Shown here in pieces: positions 54,351 through 64,000 of a DNA stretch of 64,000 nt. The DNA is from Pollenia angustigena (lineage: Eukaryota > Arthropoda > Insecta > Diptera > Polleniidae). Under the pieces are notes generated by a model. That model saw only the letters and a program-made list of their open reading frames with translations, made no database searches and was not told where the DNA came from. The stretch is from NCBI GenBank assembly GCA_930367215.1, contig OV884056.1, positions 88,299,285-88,363,284 of the forward strand, read 5' to 3'. The translations under genes and the position numbers were made by a program. Within the stretch, counting starts at the first letter, position 1; every line of letters starts with the position of its first letter.

Positions 54351-56510
54351 TTAGGTGGAGTCCTCATTTTCTGAATCCCCTAGGGACTGGACTGAAATAA
54401 GCCGGTCTAAAAACTCCATTTGTAAATTCAAAATATCAGCAATATTTCGTACTCGATTAGTTTTTTTCACTTCTTCATCATATATCCGATCATCCGTAAG
54501 CTCTTCTCTCTCAGAATTGTCAACTAATTGTTGATCTTGCAATTTTTCTTCCAATTCATCAAGTTTTTTATTCACACTTTCTGCAACCGATTGATTGTTT
54601 TCCTTGTTTAAGGAAGGAAAAACAATTCTGAAATATTGTTCGAGAGAGGAATACTCTATCAATAAAAATTGCCAATAACTCAATTTATCCGGCGACTCTT
54701 TATCGCGTTCTTCGCGAGCACTAGAAAAGTGTTCACAAATAAGAGTTATAAACATATTGATGAGAAATATGGCCACCACAAACATTAAAATGAGATAAAG
54801 AATAAATCCCAATAAGCCTCCACCATGGCTCAAATCGTCTGGACTAGTGCGGGTATTAAAGCCAAAGGAAAAACTCATTATGGAAGTCATGCTCTTAAGA
54901 TATCGTGAAAATATTTCTGTGTGACTGCCATTTAAAATCTGGGCTGATAGACCTACTGCACAGAGAAATATGTGTATACCGAAGACGGTGGAGCAGAGGG
55001 GCACAGCCGAAGTGTACAAAGTCCGATTGAATATACGAAAAATACTTGAGAATTGTAAAATTTTCCAAATACGTATTGAAGCGAGACATATAAGGAATCC
55101 GAATATAATAGTTAACATATAGTTGAAGACACAAGCCACACGAAAGTCCACATACTGTAGTTTTTGAGACAATATAAAGGTTTTCATTACATAAAGCACA
55201 TAATATTCTCGTATGACTGCAAAACTCAGCAGCAAAATATTTAACAGAACTATAGCGAAATCCATACAATTCCAGCGGGATTTAAAAAATCCAGATACAA
55301 ACCACGAGCGCACCACCATCACTTTGCAAAACTCCAACATTTGCAGAATGTACAGCAGAATTAGCAGCCACCACCAAAAGGATATTTCATTCATGTTCCA
55401 CAATAATTCAGCAGATTGCACATTTAATTGAAAAACTAGATTCCCGAAAGGCGTTTGCTCTACCAGTATAGAGCAAACGGTAAATATATTGGAATCCGCA
55501 TTGTATAAGGTAAAATCTATAAACACCGCTGCCGTCTGGCCATCCAGCCAGTTGTTTGTCTTTAGGAAATTTAAAATTTTCTCGCTATTTTCACGATCAC
55601 GCGCCAAAAAGGCTTCATAGCCATTATTTTCGGAATAGCTATAGAGGGAACCGATATGTGTAAGAGCCATTAACCAATTGGTCACGCCTTCGTACTGCTT
55701 CAACAGCCAGGGATAATAGATACGCCAATATTTATCCATGTAGGGCAGGGATTGATTTAACTTTTGCCATCTAGGGAAATACTTTTGTTCATCAAAATAA
55801 AGCTTGGTCATGCTTTTTTCTCTTTTGGCATGCCTCACTTGCTGCAAACGTACTACGCCCAATAGCTTGGCCAGATGAAAGTGAACCCAACCAGGTTCAT
55901 CGAAACGACTGCCATCATAGTCGTAACCCTCATTGAGGGCACCGATTAACGTGTCATTTATCCAGCCGTATAGATCTCCAATGGTCATCACCCTGTCCAG
56001 CTTATAATTCGAGAAATAGTTTTCGTTTAATACGCTGCGTATGGTGGCCGTATTGTAATAACTAGACGAATTACGGGAGTTAACAATTAAGAGCAAAAGT
56101 AAGAGGAAATATTTGCCAAAAAGCCAAACTTCTTCTGTCAATAATTTATATTTCAAATTAAGCTCCTCATCCTTGTGACATTCTGGTAAGTTAAATTGCG
56201 ATTTTAAGCTTTCCATACGAAGTTTCAAAAATTTCATGGGGTTGAAAACATAATTAGCAGCGGATGCTTTTTGATTTACAAAGATTTCTTTGGGAACTTT
56301 TATAGTTTTTGTTAGCGCTTGTATTAGGAATTCAATGTGCTGCAAAAATATGTAACGTATTAGATGGATGGCTGCCAAAGTTAATAGGAACTGCTTAAAT
56401 TTTTTGTATTCATGGCGGACTCCCGAAAGCATGGCAATCAAAATAAGGCATATTATAAAAATGCCGATACACAAGATTAAATTAAACACGATTCTTTTGG
56501 TGATTTTCAT
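54351..56510 (-). CDS. polycystin/TRPP-family channel (brivido- or PKD-like)
   Basis: Predicted 719-residue membrane protein from one uninterrupted frame. The ATG at 56510 is preceded directly by an in-frame TAA. Hydrophobic segments: 8-27, 39-57, 128-144 (WLFGKYFLLLLLLIVNSRN, like polycystin S1), then an extracellular polycystin domain about 145-370 with LLGVVRLQQVRHAKR, NNWLDGQTAAVFIDFTLYNA and NIFTVCSILVEQTPFGN. S2 to S6 lie near 378-397, 414-433, 457-480, 503-525 and 564-592 (S6: FVVAIFLINMFITLICEHFS). A C-terminal coiled coil is likely at 640-665. The pore stretch SMTSIMSFSFGFNTR lacks the acidic residue of the PKD2 filter. Two extra N-terminal helices recall polycystin-1-like or brivido architecture. 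Polycystins form sensory cation channels or their partners in cilia and neurons. The exact orthologue is not certain. Confidence 0.88.
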   Translation of the reverse strand: MKITKRIVFNLILCIGIFIICLILIAMLSGVRHEYKKFKQFLLTLAAIHLIRYIFLQHIEFLIQALTKTIKVPKEIFVNQKASAANYVFNPMKFLKLRMESLKSQFNLPECHKDEELNLKYKLLTEEVWLFGKYFLLLLLLIVNSRNSSSYYNTATIRSVLNENYFSNYKLDRVMTIGDLYGWINDTLIGALNEGYDYDGSRFDEPGWVHFHLAKLLGVVRLQQVRHAKREKSMTKLYFDEQKYFPRWQKLNQSLPYMDKYWRIYYPWLLKQYEGVTNWLMALTHIGSLYSYSENNGYEAFLARDRENSEKILNFLKTNNWLDGQTAAVFIDFTLYNADSNIFTVCSILVEQTPFGNLVFQLNVQSAELLWNMNEISFWWWLLILLYILQMLEFCKVMVVRSWFVSGFFKSRWNCMDFAIVLLNILLLSFAVIREYYVLYVMKTFILSQKLQYVDFRVACVFNYMLTIIFGFLICLASIRIWKILQFSSIFRIFNRTLYTSAVPLCSTVFGIHIFLCAVGLSAQILNGSHTEIFSRYLKSMTSIMSFSFGFNTRTSPDDLSHGGGLLGFILYLILMFVVAIFLINMFITLICEHFSSAREERDKESPDKLSYWQFLLIEYSSLEQYFRIVFPSLNKENNQSVAESVNKKLDELEEKLQDQQLVDNSEREELTDDRIYDEEVKKTNRVRNIADILNLQMEFLDRLISVQSLGDSENEDST

Positions 56511-57365
56511 TTAGAAGTCGTTTTAGGTTCGGTTGTTTGATTTCCAATAAAATATTTAGGGCTGTGCGTAAATCGATTAAGAAAAATAGAAAAATAAGGT
56601 ATGTTAAGAAAAACGATTTGAAATCGATAATGTCGTTTTCAGTAACTTTATCATATATTTTCCTCTTTATTTCCTGTCTATATTCTTTTGAATTTCATAT
56701 TTTTATGTTAATTGAACCGTATTTTGAAGAAACAATTCAGACTCTTCTTCAGAAATGGATTTTAAAATCGGTAAAAATTCATCACACCTGCTAAAAACGA
56801 TTGTTTTGAAAACTATCGTTTTTCATCACATACCTGAATATACTTTTTTCCTCCATCAACGTTTTTACAAACTTCACCACATATACTGTGAGCGTCAAAA
56901 TAAAGTGTACAGCTTGTTTTCCAATAAAAAGAAAGTTAAATTTCTACTTTGCCAAATTTGATCAGATTTCAAGCTTGCTGTCATCTGTGCAAAATACGTT
57001 GCTCCAAAAAGTGACAAAAGCAAGTTGGACAAAAAAAACGTGATAAAAGGTAGAAATAAGAAATTCAACGGGAAAAATATAGTATCTAAAGTGAAGCGTG
57101 ATAGGGTTAGCTTTTGTAAAACGTCCTAAAACAGATGGATCAGCCCAATAGTCGCTCGATATCAACTCAAGTAAACATCTGATAACAATTGGACAGACAA
57201 GCACTCTCTGAATAAAATTCTGCAGGAAGAGCAGCCAAAATTGTCTACTGAGCTAACTTTAAAATGGGTGGAATTGATGCCAAAGGGACTAGAAACCGTC
57301 CTAAAAGCAAAAAGAAATCAATCAAAGTATTAGACACTTCACTCTTCTTAGTATTTTAAAACTGG
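56511..57365. other. upstream region of the channel gene; nothing else recognised
   Basis: This would hold the promoter of the minus-strand channel gene. No TATA box or initiator can be supported. Short open frames on both strands lack domains. Palindromic ACGATTGTTTTGAAAACTATCGTTT lies near 56800. Confidence 0.4.
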
Positions 57366-58085
57366 ACACTTTTTTTGACGGAAACAATTTGAGCATATCT
57401 CATTTATACGATTATTTCCACTCTATTTTATCGCAGGAAGACTTGGATTGTGATATCTTACTATCCTCGGTTAATATTAATGACCCCTTTCTTGACTCAC
57501 CTTTTGAGATGAGAGAACTTGATTTAGTACTAAAAGCGGCAAAATTAAATAAGGCTCCTGGTCAGGACAGAATTAGTTACGAATTCTATAAAAACGCCCC
57601 CTTATGTTTTCTGAACGAGGTTTTAGCGCTTTTTAACGTTATCTTCTTGCGGGAAAACATCCCAGACTCCTTTCGCAGCTCAATCATTATTCCTTTGTTC
57701 AAAAAAGGAGACATTAATGTCGTTTCAAACTATAGAGGATTGTCGCTTCTAGATTCTATTTACAAACTCTTTACGGGCATATTACTTAATCGTATTAATA
57801 GCTGGATAGATTGCCAAAATATTATTAATGAGTATCAGGCGGGATTTCGCAGGAATTATTCTACAGTTGATAATTTATTTAATTTAATCAGCATTGTAAA
57901 TTTAAACTTTAGTCAGAGAAAAAACACGTATGCTTTTTTCATAGACTTTTCCTCGGCTTTTGACTTAATTCCAAGAAATGCACTGTTCTATAAGTTATGT
58001 CGAAAAGGTTTGTCTAGTAAAATAGTACGTATTTTACGGGGATTATACAATAACACTACTAGTCAGGTTTGGGATGGCAACACTC

Positions 58086-59343
58086 TACACGCAAAGAAAA
58101 AACATGGTTGTGGTAAACATATTCTAAGAGCAACTTATTATGATAAGAACTATGATTGTAGTCACCATATTAAGATTATTATTGAATCATATTATGACTA
58201 AATATACTCGTACTATTACATCATAATATTTTTCCCTTAATCATATTATCATTCGGTTAATCATACTAAGTTAAGAAGTAATCAAATTATTGTCATGTTA
58301 ATCATAGTAAGCTAAGAAGTAATCATATTATCATCATGTTAATCATAATAAATTTAGAAGCAATCATATTATGATACAGCACCTTTCATCGCTGTCATAA
58401 AAATAAAAAATAAAATTTAATATTTTTGAATCGATTTTTTATTTTGTGGCTTTTTACAATTTTTCTTAATGTTAATCAAATAGCGGAGTTCAATATAAGG
58501 CTTGCAAAAGAGCAAATGAAAAATCTGTGGTTTTCATGGGCAACCGCGTGTGTCAATTTTTGGATTTTAAGATGTTGATGCCATATTGCCTAATTTTGAA
58601 CGCTCTTTACATTTTTTTGAAAAAAGATGGATCAATTCCGATTTTTTAACGTAATGACAAAGTTTAAAATGTGCAATAGTTTGATCTAGAATGGTTTTTC
58701 GGCTTTCCTGAACAATTTTTTTAAGACATATGCGGTTGCCCATGAAAACCACAGAAATATCGTAGCACTTTCATAAAATATAAAGAAATCTCTGTGTGTT
58801 TTGTTGTTTGATTTTACAAAAAAAACTTCTATATTTTGCATTTGCACTATTACATCATTAATACCGAATGAACTCCGCCAATATTTTTATTTCTTTAAAC
58901 TAATTTTTTTTTATGGAATTTTATCTTTTAATTGTTTAACCGCTCACAAATAAAAAAAACGACACAACTGCTTCAAAATTGTTTTACAAATGGCGCTAAC
59001 ATAATATGATTAGAGTAAAAATAGTTTGATTGCATCTTTAACATAATATGATAAATGTATAGAAAGTTATCATGTTATGGCTATTAAATATCATGATATG
59101 GTTGTGAGAAATATAATATGTTTAGAATGTTATCATAATTAAGTTGTTAGAAAAATAATTATTTTTCGCTCAACAATACTCAAATTCATAATTGCGATAA
59201 ACATTGATATGTTTACAGTAACTATAATATTGTTGATATTAAATAAAAATAACAATTATTTGTGTACGACAACAATATATTGTTACATTAAACATAGTGT
59301 TGTTGCCGTAACCATGCCCAACCATATTTTTTCTCTGCGTGTA
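58086..59343. mobile_element. inverted-repeat element, TACACGCA(A/G)AGAAAAAA termini
   Basis: TACACGCAAAGAAAAAACAT at the left and (inverted) TACACGCAGAGAAAAAATAT at the right interrupt the LINE between RT motifs A and B. Its left half holds about 45-bp degenerate tandem units around TTAATCATA and GAAGTAATCATATTATCATC. A smaller MITE is nested at 58525-58754. A solo end of this family is at 1240-1264. Confidence 0.85.
58525..58754. mobile_element. MITE, CTGTGGTTTTCATGGGCAAC termini, copy 1
   Basis: The ends CTGTGGTTTTCATGGGCAAC, continuing CGCGT, are mirrored at the right as GGTTGCCCATGAAAACCACAG. AAAT is repeated directly on both sides. The interior (GAACGCTCTTTAC, ATCTAGAATGGTTTTTCGG) matches the second copy in inverted orientation. 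Confidence 0.88.
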
Positions 59344-60559
59344 TCTGACCCATTCATGGTTACTCAAGGTGTAAAACAGGGGTGTTTACTGAGCCCAGTG
59401 TTGTTCTCCCTCTACCTGAACGACCTGCATGACCACCTACCAGGTGGCATCGCTATTGCTGGGACGATTGTGAAGGTTTTACTTTACGCCGACGACATTG
59501 TTCTCCTTTCTGATTCTCCTAAGGTATTGCAGAATATGATTGATTCATTGTATGTTAACCGTAATCAGTGGTGTTTACGAATTAATCTCGATAAGTCAAA
59601 GATAATGATATTCAGAACTGGTACGAGGGTCAGCCAGTGCCTTCATTGGAAGTTCGGTGACAATATTATTGATATTGTGAATGAGTATAAATACCTTGGT
59701 ATCAAATTGACTTACAATTTGTCGTTTAGAAAGCACCTCGTATCTCAACTTGCCCTATCTAAAACTGCGATAAATGCCACTAGGTTAAGCTATATCCACC
59801 ATCCTAGGATAAATTTTTCGAACAAACTTAAAATTTTCCATACTGCGGCAAAATCAATAATGTTTTAGAGGAAACAGTGTTGACATTTGTACACTCTGTA
59901 ACTGTAATGAACAGGAAAACACGTATCACTTAATTGGCCGATGCCCTATTTTTGTCAGTTACCGTTTAAATTGTCTTGGTAAAAGGTTTCTATCACCTGA
60001 AGAAGTGTATGAAGTATTAAATGGCAAGGATTACATGCGTCTTTACAAATATTTGCTAAATTGTTTAAAATACAGGGACCTTATTATATCTGAATTTCAT
60101 TAAATATATTGTTATCCTATAAATAAGTAATTAATAATATATTTATTATAATTTTGCCAATTAGACACACAACATTTCATGTTATATCTTACTATGATTT
60201 ATTTAAAAAAAAACTTTTAACATTGTTTTTATAATACATATGTATGTAAGTTATTTTATTTACAAATAAATCATATATTCATTCATTCATTCATTCAACT
60301 TCTAAAAATTTGAATTACTTTTTGCTAAAATAACACTTTTTATATTGGAAAACCAGTTATACACTTTATTTTGACGCTGACAATATGTATATCTGTGTCA
60401 CCACTTCTGAAACAGATTTTCAGAACTACAATAAATGATTTTTAAGCAAAACAAAAAAAAAAATTTGATTTTAATTTGTTGGTTGGGTATAAGTAAGCTG
60501 GGTACAAATCTGAAAACCGGTGTAACTCAGGAACAGTTAGAGCATATTCAAACATATTT

Positions 60560-60807
60560 CTGTTGTTTTCATGGGCAACCGCGTATGTCTTAAAATAAAA
60601 TTTTTCAGGAGAGCAAAAAAAAACCATTCTAGATCAAACTATAGGTTAAATATTGCACCTTTTGAACTTTGTAATTGAGTTAAAACATCGGAATGGATCT
60701 ATCTGTTTTTAAAATTTTTTTTAAAAAGGTAAAGAGCGCTTAAAATTAAGCAATATAGCATCAACATTTCAAAAAAAGACATACGCGGTTGCCCATGAAA
60801 ACCACAG
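60560..60807. mobile_element. MITE, CTGTGGTTTTCATGGGCAAC termini, copy 2 (inverted)
   Basis: It has the same termini and interior as copy 1 but opposite orientation. ATTT flanks both sides, the complement of the AAAT seen at copy 1. Confidence 0.88.
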
Positions 60808-60809
60808 AT

Positions 60810-61500
60810 TTGTTTCTAAATTATTTCAAAGAATTGATCTTTTAAACTGGGTTGTTAGTTTTTTTTTCAGGACACACTAATGCTCATTAAACAAAACATA
60901 AAAATGTTAAAGATTTGAAAAATGTAGTTACCCAGTTTTTCCAAAAAATACTTTAATTCTAATATACACTTAGGTCTGTTTTTATGCGGAAGATGCGTTC
61001 CAAAGGAAATCCGCATAAAAAAAAATTCAATTTTCAGACAAAACCGCATAACTTCGAATCCTGGTGTAAAAATTAGACCAAAATCGCTTATAAAAAAAAA
61101 TCTTAAAATAAAAAATTAGCCAAAAACAGTTCATTCATTTAAAATAAAAAACACTTAAAAGGGGGCAGGCAAACCCGTGTTGTGAAGCATTAAGTTGACT
61201 ATCACAAGACTGAAAAAATAATTTCGATTCGTATCGACTTAAAGAATAAGACTGCTAGAATTAGGACCCTGGTTTATATAGTTTTATAAAAGTTAAAAAA
61301 TAAATCTGTGGCATTTTGACAAAACATCTTAATTGAAATTAAAAAGTTGAAAAAATGCTGTTTATCAAACAAATTTTCATTCAATAAACATTTTTGTTTG
61401 CGGTTATAAAATGTTGTATTACAAAGGAAATTTCTCTTTAATTTTGGTTTATCTATTATTTTTTTTTTAATTCCCTAATCTTATCCCGCGAAGCCTTACG
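60810..61500. other. no recognised feature
   Basis: AT-rich non-coding sequence. No supported open frame. Confidence 0.5.
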
Positions 61501-61529
61501 CTTTTGTCTGCAGGAAAGAAACCAGATTC

Positions 61530-61590
61530 ATGGCGGGAATCGAACCTGCAACCCCGGCGCTGATAGACTACCAGCTTACCTACCGGGACA
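61530..61590 (-). repeat. tRNA-derived SINE head
   Basis: The minus strand reads TAGGTAAGCTGGTAGTC (A-box-like) followed 30 bases on by GCAGGTTCGATTCCCGCCA (B box and T-arm). There is no convincing acceptor stem pairing, so a SINE promoter is preferred over a live tRNA gene. Confidence 0.6.
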
Positions 61591-61839
61591 TTCTAAAAAT
61601 TATTTTTTTACGAGAGATTTTTTTTTTAACTTTTTTGCTATCTTATCTCGACTTAAGATGTTTTGTCAAAATGCCACAGATATGCATAACTTCGTAATGG
61701 TAATTTGTCATTTAGAAGACATATACAACTTAAAAAGAAACGACCTGCAAAGGCTGCTCTAGTGCATATACCTTGTCAAATTTTGAAAATTTTAAAAACG
61801 TCTAAAATGACAAAATAATTATGAAACAAGTTAGAGTGC

Positions 61840-62295
61840 TATATTCGGCTGTGCCGAATCTTTGATAACCGCTACCTACAGTTCGAATGTTTTAGGAGAA
61901 ATATCTGTATGATGTCTATTTTATTTTTATAATCTTTATAAAAACAGACATCTGCATTAAAATTGGTTTCGGTTTAGACATATATTAAGTTATTGACCGA
62001 CAATTAGAAAGTTCAATGCTCTTTTTAAGCAATTTTAGCTAGCTTGAGTAAAATATCATGATTCGTAACAGTTTAAGCCGAACTTAAATGATTTTCAGGA
62101 GGGGAATTTATATTTGAGCCATAGTAAGTTATGGACCAATCATCCCAAAATTCTACAGAATGATATCTGGAATTAAAAAACATAAATCTGAATAAATTTC
62201 AATACAGCGGTGAAATTAGTTTTAGCGTTTACAGTGATTTTTAGAAGGCTGCTAAAATGGGATCTAAGGTAAATTATGGACCGTATATCACAAAA
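61840..62295. repeat. old dispersed repeat
   Basis: It starts TTCGGCTGTGCCGAATCTTT, the same head as at 30225. The interior has GTAAGTTATGGACCAATCAT and similar phrases repeated around 61985, 62125 and 62270. Confidence 0.55.
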
Positions 62296-62299
62296 TTGC

Positions 62300-64000
62300 A
62301 TAAAATTTTTTATTTATTTATTAATTGAATTGCTCCATACACAAGACTAAGAGTCTTATTTTGCAGTATCGAACTGAGAATATGTTAAACTTAAAATCAT
62401 TAATTAATTAATAACTAACTACAATTTTTATATAAGTAAGCAAAAAACAATAAAAAAAAATTAAGATAATTAAATTTAAATATTTAAAAACGCATAAAAC
62501 AATATATTTTAATAATCAAAAATTTAGATAATTTTATATACACTCACAATATTCTGTACGTAAAATTAACTGAAATTGTAATATAAAATAAATGAAACTT
62601 CAATTAAAAACCGGTTTACTTATTTTTCATTTATTTTTAACAAAAAGTTCATTTAATTTTTACTGTCAAAAATTCAACACCATATTCCGTAAAATCAAAT
62701 AAATATTCAGTTATTTTGTAAAATTTTACTGTCAAAAATTCAACACCATATTCAGTAAAAACAATTAAATATTCAGTTATTTTTTTAAATTTTACTGTCA
62801 AAAAATTGACCCCATATTCAGTAAAAACAATAAAATATTCAGTTATTTCATTAAATTTTCGTTTACTCCACAAAAGAACCGAATTTCTAAAAAATACCAG
62901 ACAGACACCTGTCCGCTTGTTTTTCTTATAAGCGAGAGAGGGAGAATATTATTTTTTACTTACCCTGATACACACGTTTGTTTTACTTTTGTTGTACTGA
63001 CCACGTTGTTTACAGAAGAACTCTCAATTATAAGACACCAGCAGCATGACCGATATGGCTTCGCAATTATTTTACTTTTAAAATTTGATGTATTTAACTA
63101 AATTATATTAACAAATAGAAAATGGGTATTGCTTACACAAAACAAGCAATTCATTTTTTATAAATAAGTAAAAATTAATTTTTGGTAGTACAATTATATA
63201 AAATAACTGAATATTTAATTGTTTTTACTGAATATGGTGTTGAATTTTTGACAGCAAAATTTTATAAAATAACTGCATATTTATTTGTATTTACGGAATA
63301 TGTAGTTCATTTTTTGACAATTAATTTATATAAGATAACTGAAAATTCATTTGGTTTTACGGAATTCGTGGTTGAATTTTTGACAGTAAAAATTAAATGA
63401 ACTTTTCGTTGCTTTAAATTACATTTTTATTTAATTTAACATAAAGAAGAATTTAACTCAATCAACGGACAATATTAACTGCAACTGAAAATCAGTATTA
63501 ATATGTACTTAGTTTTTTGAATAACTGTTAGAATCAGTTAAAAATAAATTTGCTTGGAATTTTAAATGTTTATTTATTTAAAAATGACTGAACGGAATAT
63601 TTCTTAAATAAACTACAGTCCGTTACTGTAATAATATTGTGAGTGTATTTTAATCTCAAGTAATTGTGTTTCAAAGTGTTATGCTGAAAACAGTTAAAAA
63701 ATATTTCCCTGAATTTTCGTGCGCTACTTAAAAGTTGAAGGCTATAGGGTATAGAATTCCAGAGAGACATTTCTACATATTCGCAGTAGAAATGTCACTT
63801 AGAAATTAAACTTTTATATCCGAACGATCTAATTCTTTTCCCCCTGCTTATGTCAACAATACAAAGTTTACCGTACAGGTGCTCAGGTTTGTGGGTATAT
63901 ATCTTTTTTTTGAAAACACGAGAAAAACACATTTAAAGTTTTAAACATATTTCGCTAATTATTTCATGTGAATTTATGTTATTATGCATGCGCATTAAAC
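62300..64000 (-). pseudogene. LINE 3' end, interrupted by a Foldback-like element
   Basis: From the right edge the minus strand reads HKPEHLYGKLCIVDISRGKR, then after a stop LLRICRNVSLWNSIPYSLQL and LSSARKFREIFFNCF, a Jockey-like ORF2 C-terminus similar to that at 2798-3100. After the insertion the 3' UTR resumes (62537 downward) and ends near 62315 with AAATAAATAAATAAAAAA. The element continues beyond the window. Confidence 0.75.
62538..63648. mobile_element. Foldback-like element with tandem-repeat arms
   Basis: The termini are ATACACTCACAATATT and its inverse. The left arm (about 62640-62875) holds three tandem 66-base units; the right arm (63180-63400) holds three in inverse orientation. 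Read through, each unit encodes a variant of KITEYLIVFTEYGVEFLTV, giving spurious repetitive frames on opposite strands. The centre (62880-63175) is non-coding. The layout recalls Drosophila FB elements. Confidence 0.8.

Larger units (their letters stand above)
57370..60298 (+). pseudogene. LINE reverse transcriptase split by a 1.26-kb element
   Basis: First part 57389-58080: LNKAPGQDRISYEFYKNAP, FRSSIIIPLFKKGDINVVSN, YRGLSLLDSIYKLFTGILL, QAGFRRNYSTVDNLFNL and YAFFIDFSSAFDLIPR (motif A Asp). After the insertion the second part (59343-59868) gives MVTQGVKQGCLLSPVLFSLY (motif B), LLYADDIVLLSDS (catalytic YADD) and INLDKSKIMIFRTG. The tail 59870-60105 encodes CNCNEQENTYHLIGRCPIF, a zinc-knuckle end. 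The sequence closes with (ATTC)n at 60276-60298, probably the tail. The endonuclease half is missing. The clade is unassigned. Confidence 0.88.

Noticed and set aside
61530..61590. Functional tRNA gene
   Set aside because: The T-arm-like B box is present, but the ends do not pair as an acceptor stem.
62649..63400. Repetitive KITEY...FLTV peptides, a possible repeat protein
   Set aside because: They occur on opposite strands as the arms of an inverted-repeat element. The 66-base period makes them stop-free by chance.

Overview
The window looks like non-coding, transposon-dominated DNA from a higher fly (cyclorrhaphan Diptera; a muscoid or blow fly is an inference from AT-richness, element types and the one host gene). 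Nothing in it looks bacterial: there are no operons and no rRNA, and the only tRNA-like sequences are SINE promoters. Only one convincing host gene is present, an uninterrupted 719-codon polycystin/TRPP-type channel on the minus strand at 54351-56510. Almost everything else recognisable is a transposable element or an ancient repeat, often nested several layers deep.

The standout content lies at 17.9-34.4 kb: three separate RAG1-like Transib elements, here called A, B and C. Transib-C (31058-34403) is the best preserved. It has CACAGTG/CACAGTA termini, a CGACG duplication on both sides, and a minus-strand transposase retaining the RAG1 catalytic triad and the CxxC...HxxxxH zinc residues. Its ends resemble V(D)J recombination signals: a heptamer, a 22/23-base spacer, then an A-rich nonamer-like block. 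Transib-B (26177-28594) keeps perfect ends and a TGTCG duplication but has lost the middle of its transposase. Transib-A (17866-about 20215) is a decayed copy locked inside a larger hAT-type structure (16530-20336).

Layout. 0-5.5 kb: hAT pseudogene end, then a LINE broken by two insertions, one carrying a 381-bp tandem array. 6-12.4 kb: several MITEs and a deleted hAT transposase. 14.4-15.9 kb: a mariner remnant with a MITE inside it. 16.5-34.4 kb: the Transib cluster with MITEs. 35.5-38.4 kb: a mariner scrap and a nest of at least five inverted-repeat elements. 40.4-46.8 kb: MITEs and a near-complete but dead Jockey-type LINE inside an inverted-repeat element. 48-54.2 kb: MITEs, a short LINE insertion, a truncated Penelope-like element with a GIY-YIG domain, and fold-back elements. 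54.35-56.5 kb: the polycystin gene. 57.4-60.3 kb: a LINE split by a 1.26-kb inverted-repeat element. 61.5-64 kb: a tRNA-derived SINE head and a LINE interrupted by a Foldback-like element with 66-bp tandem repeats in its arms.

The elements do not form a pathway. The useful reading is stratigraphic: target-site duplications and nesting give the order of insertions. All family calls rest on motifs read by eye; no database search was run.
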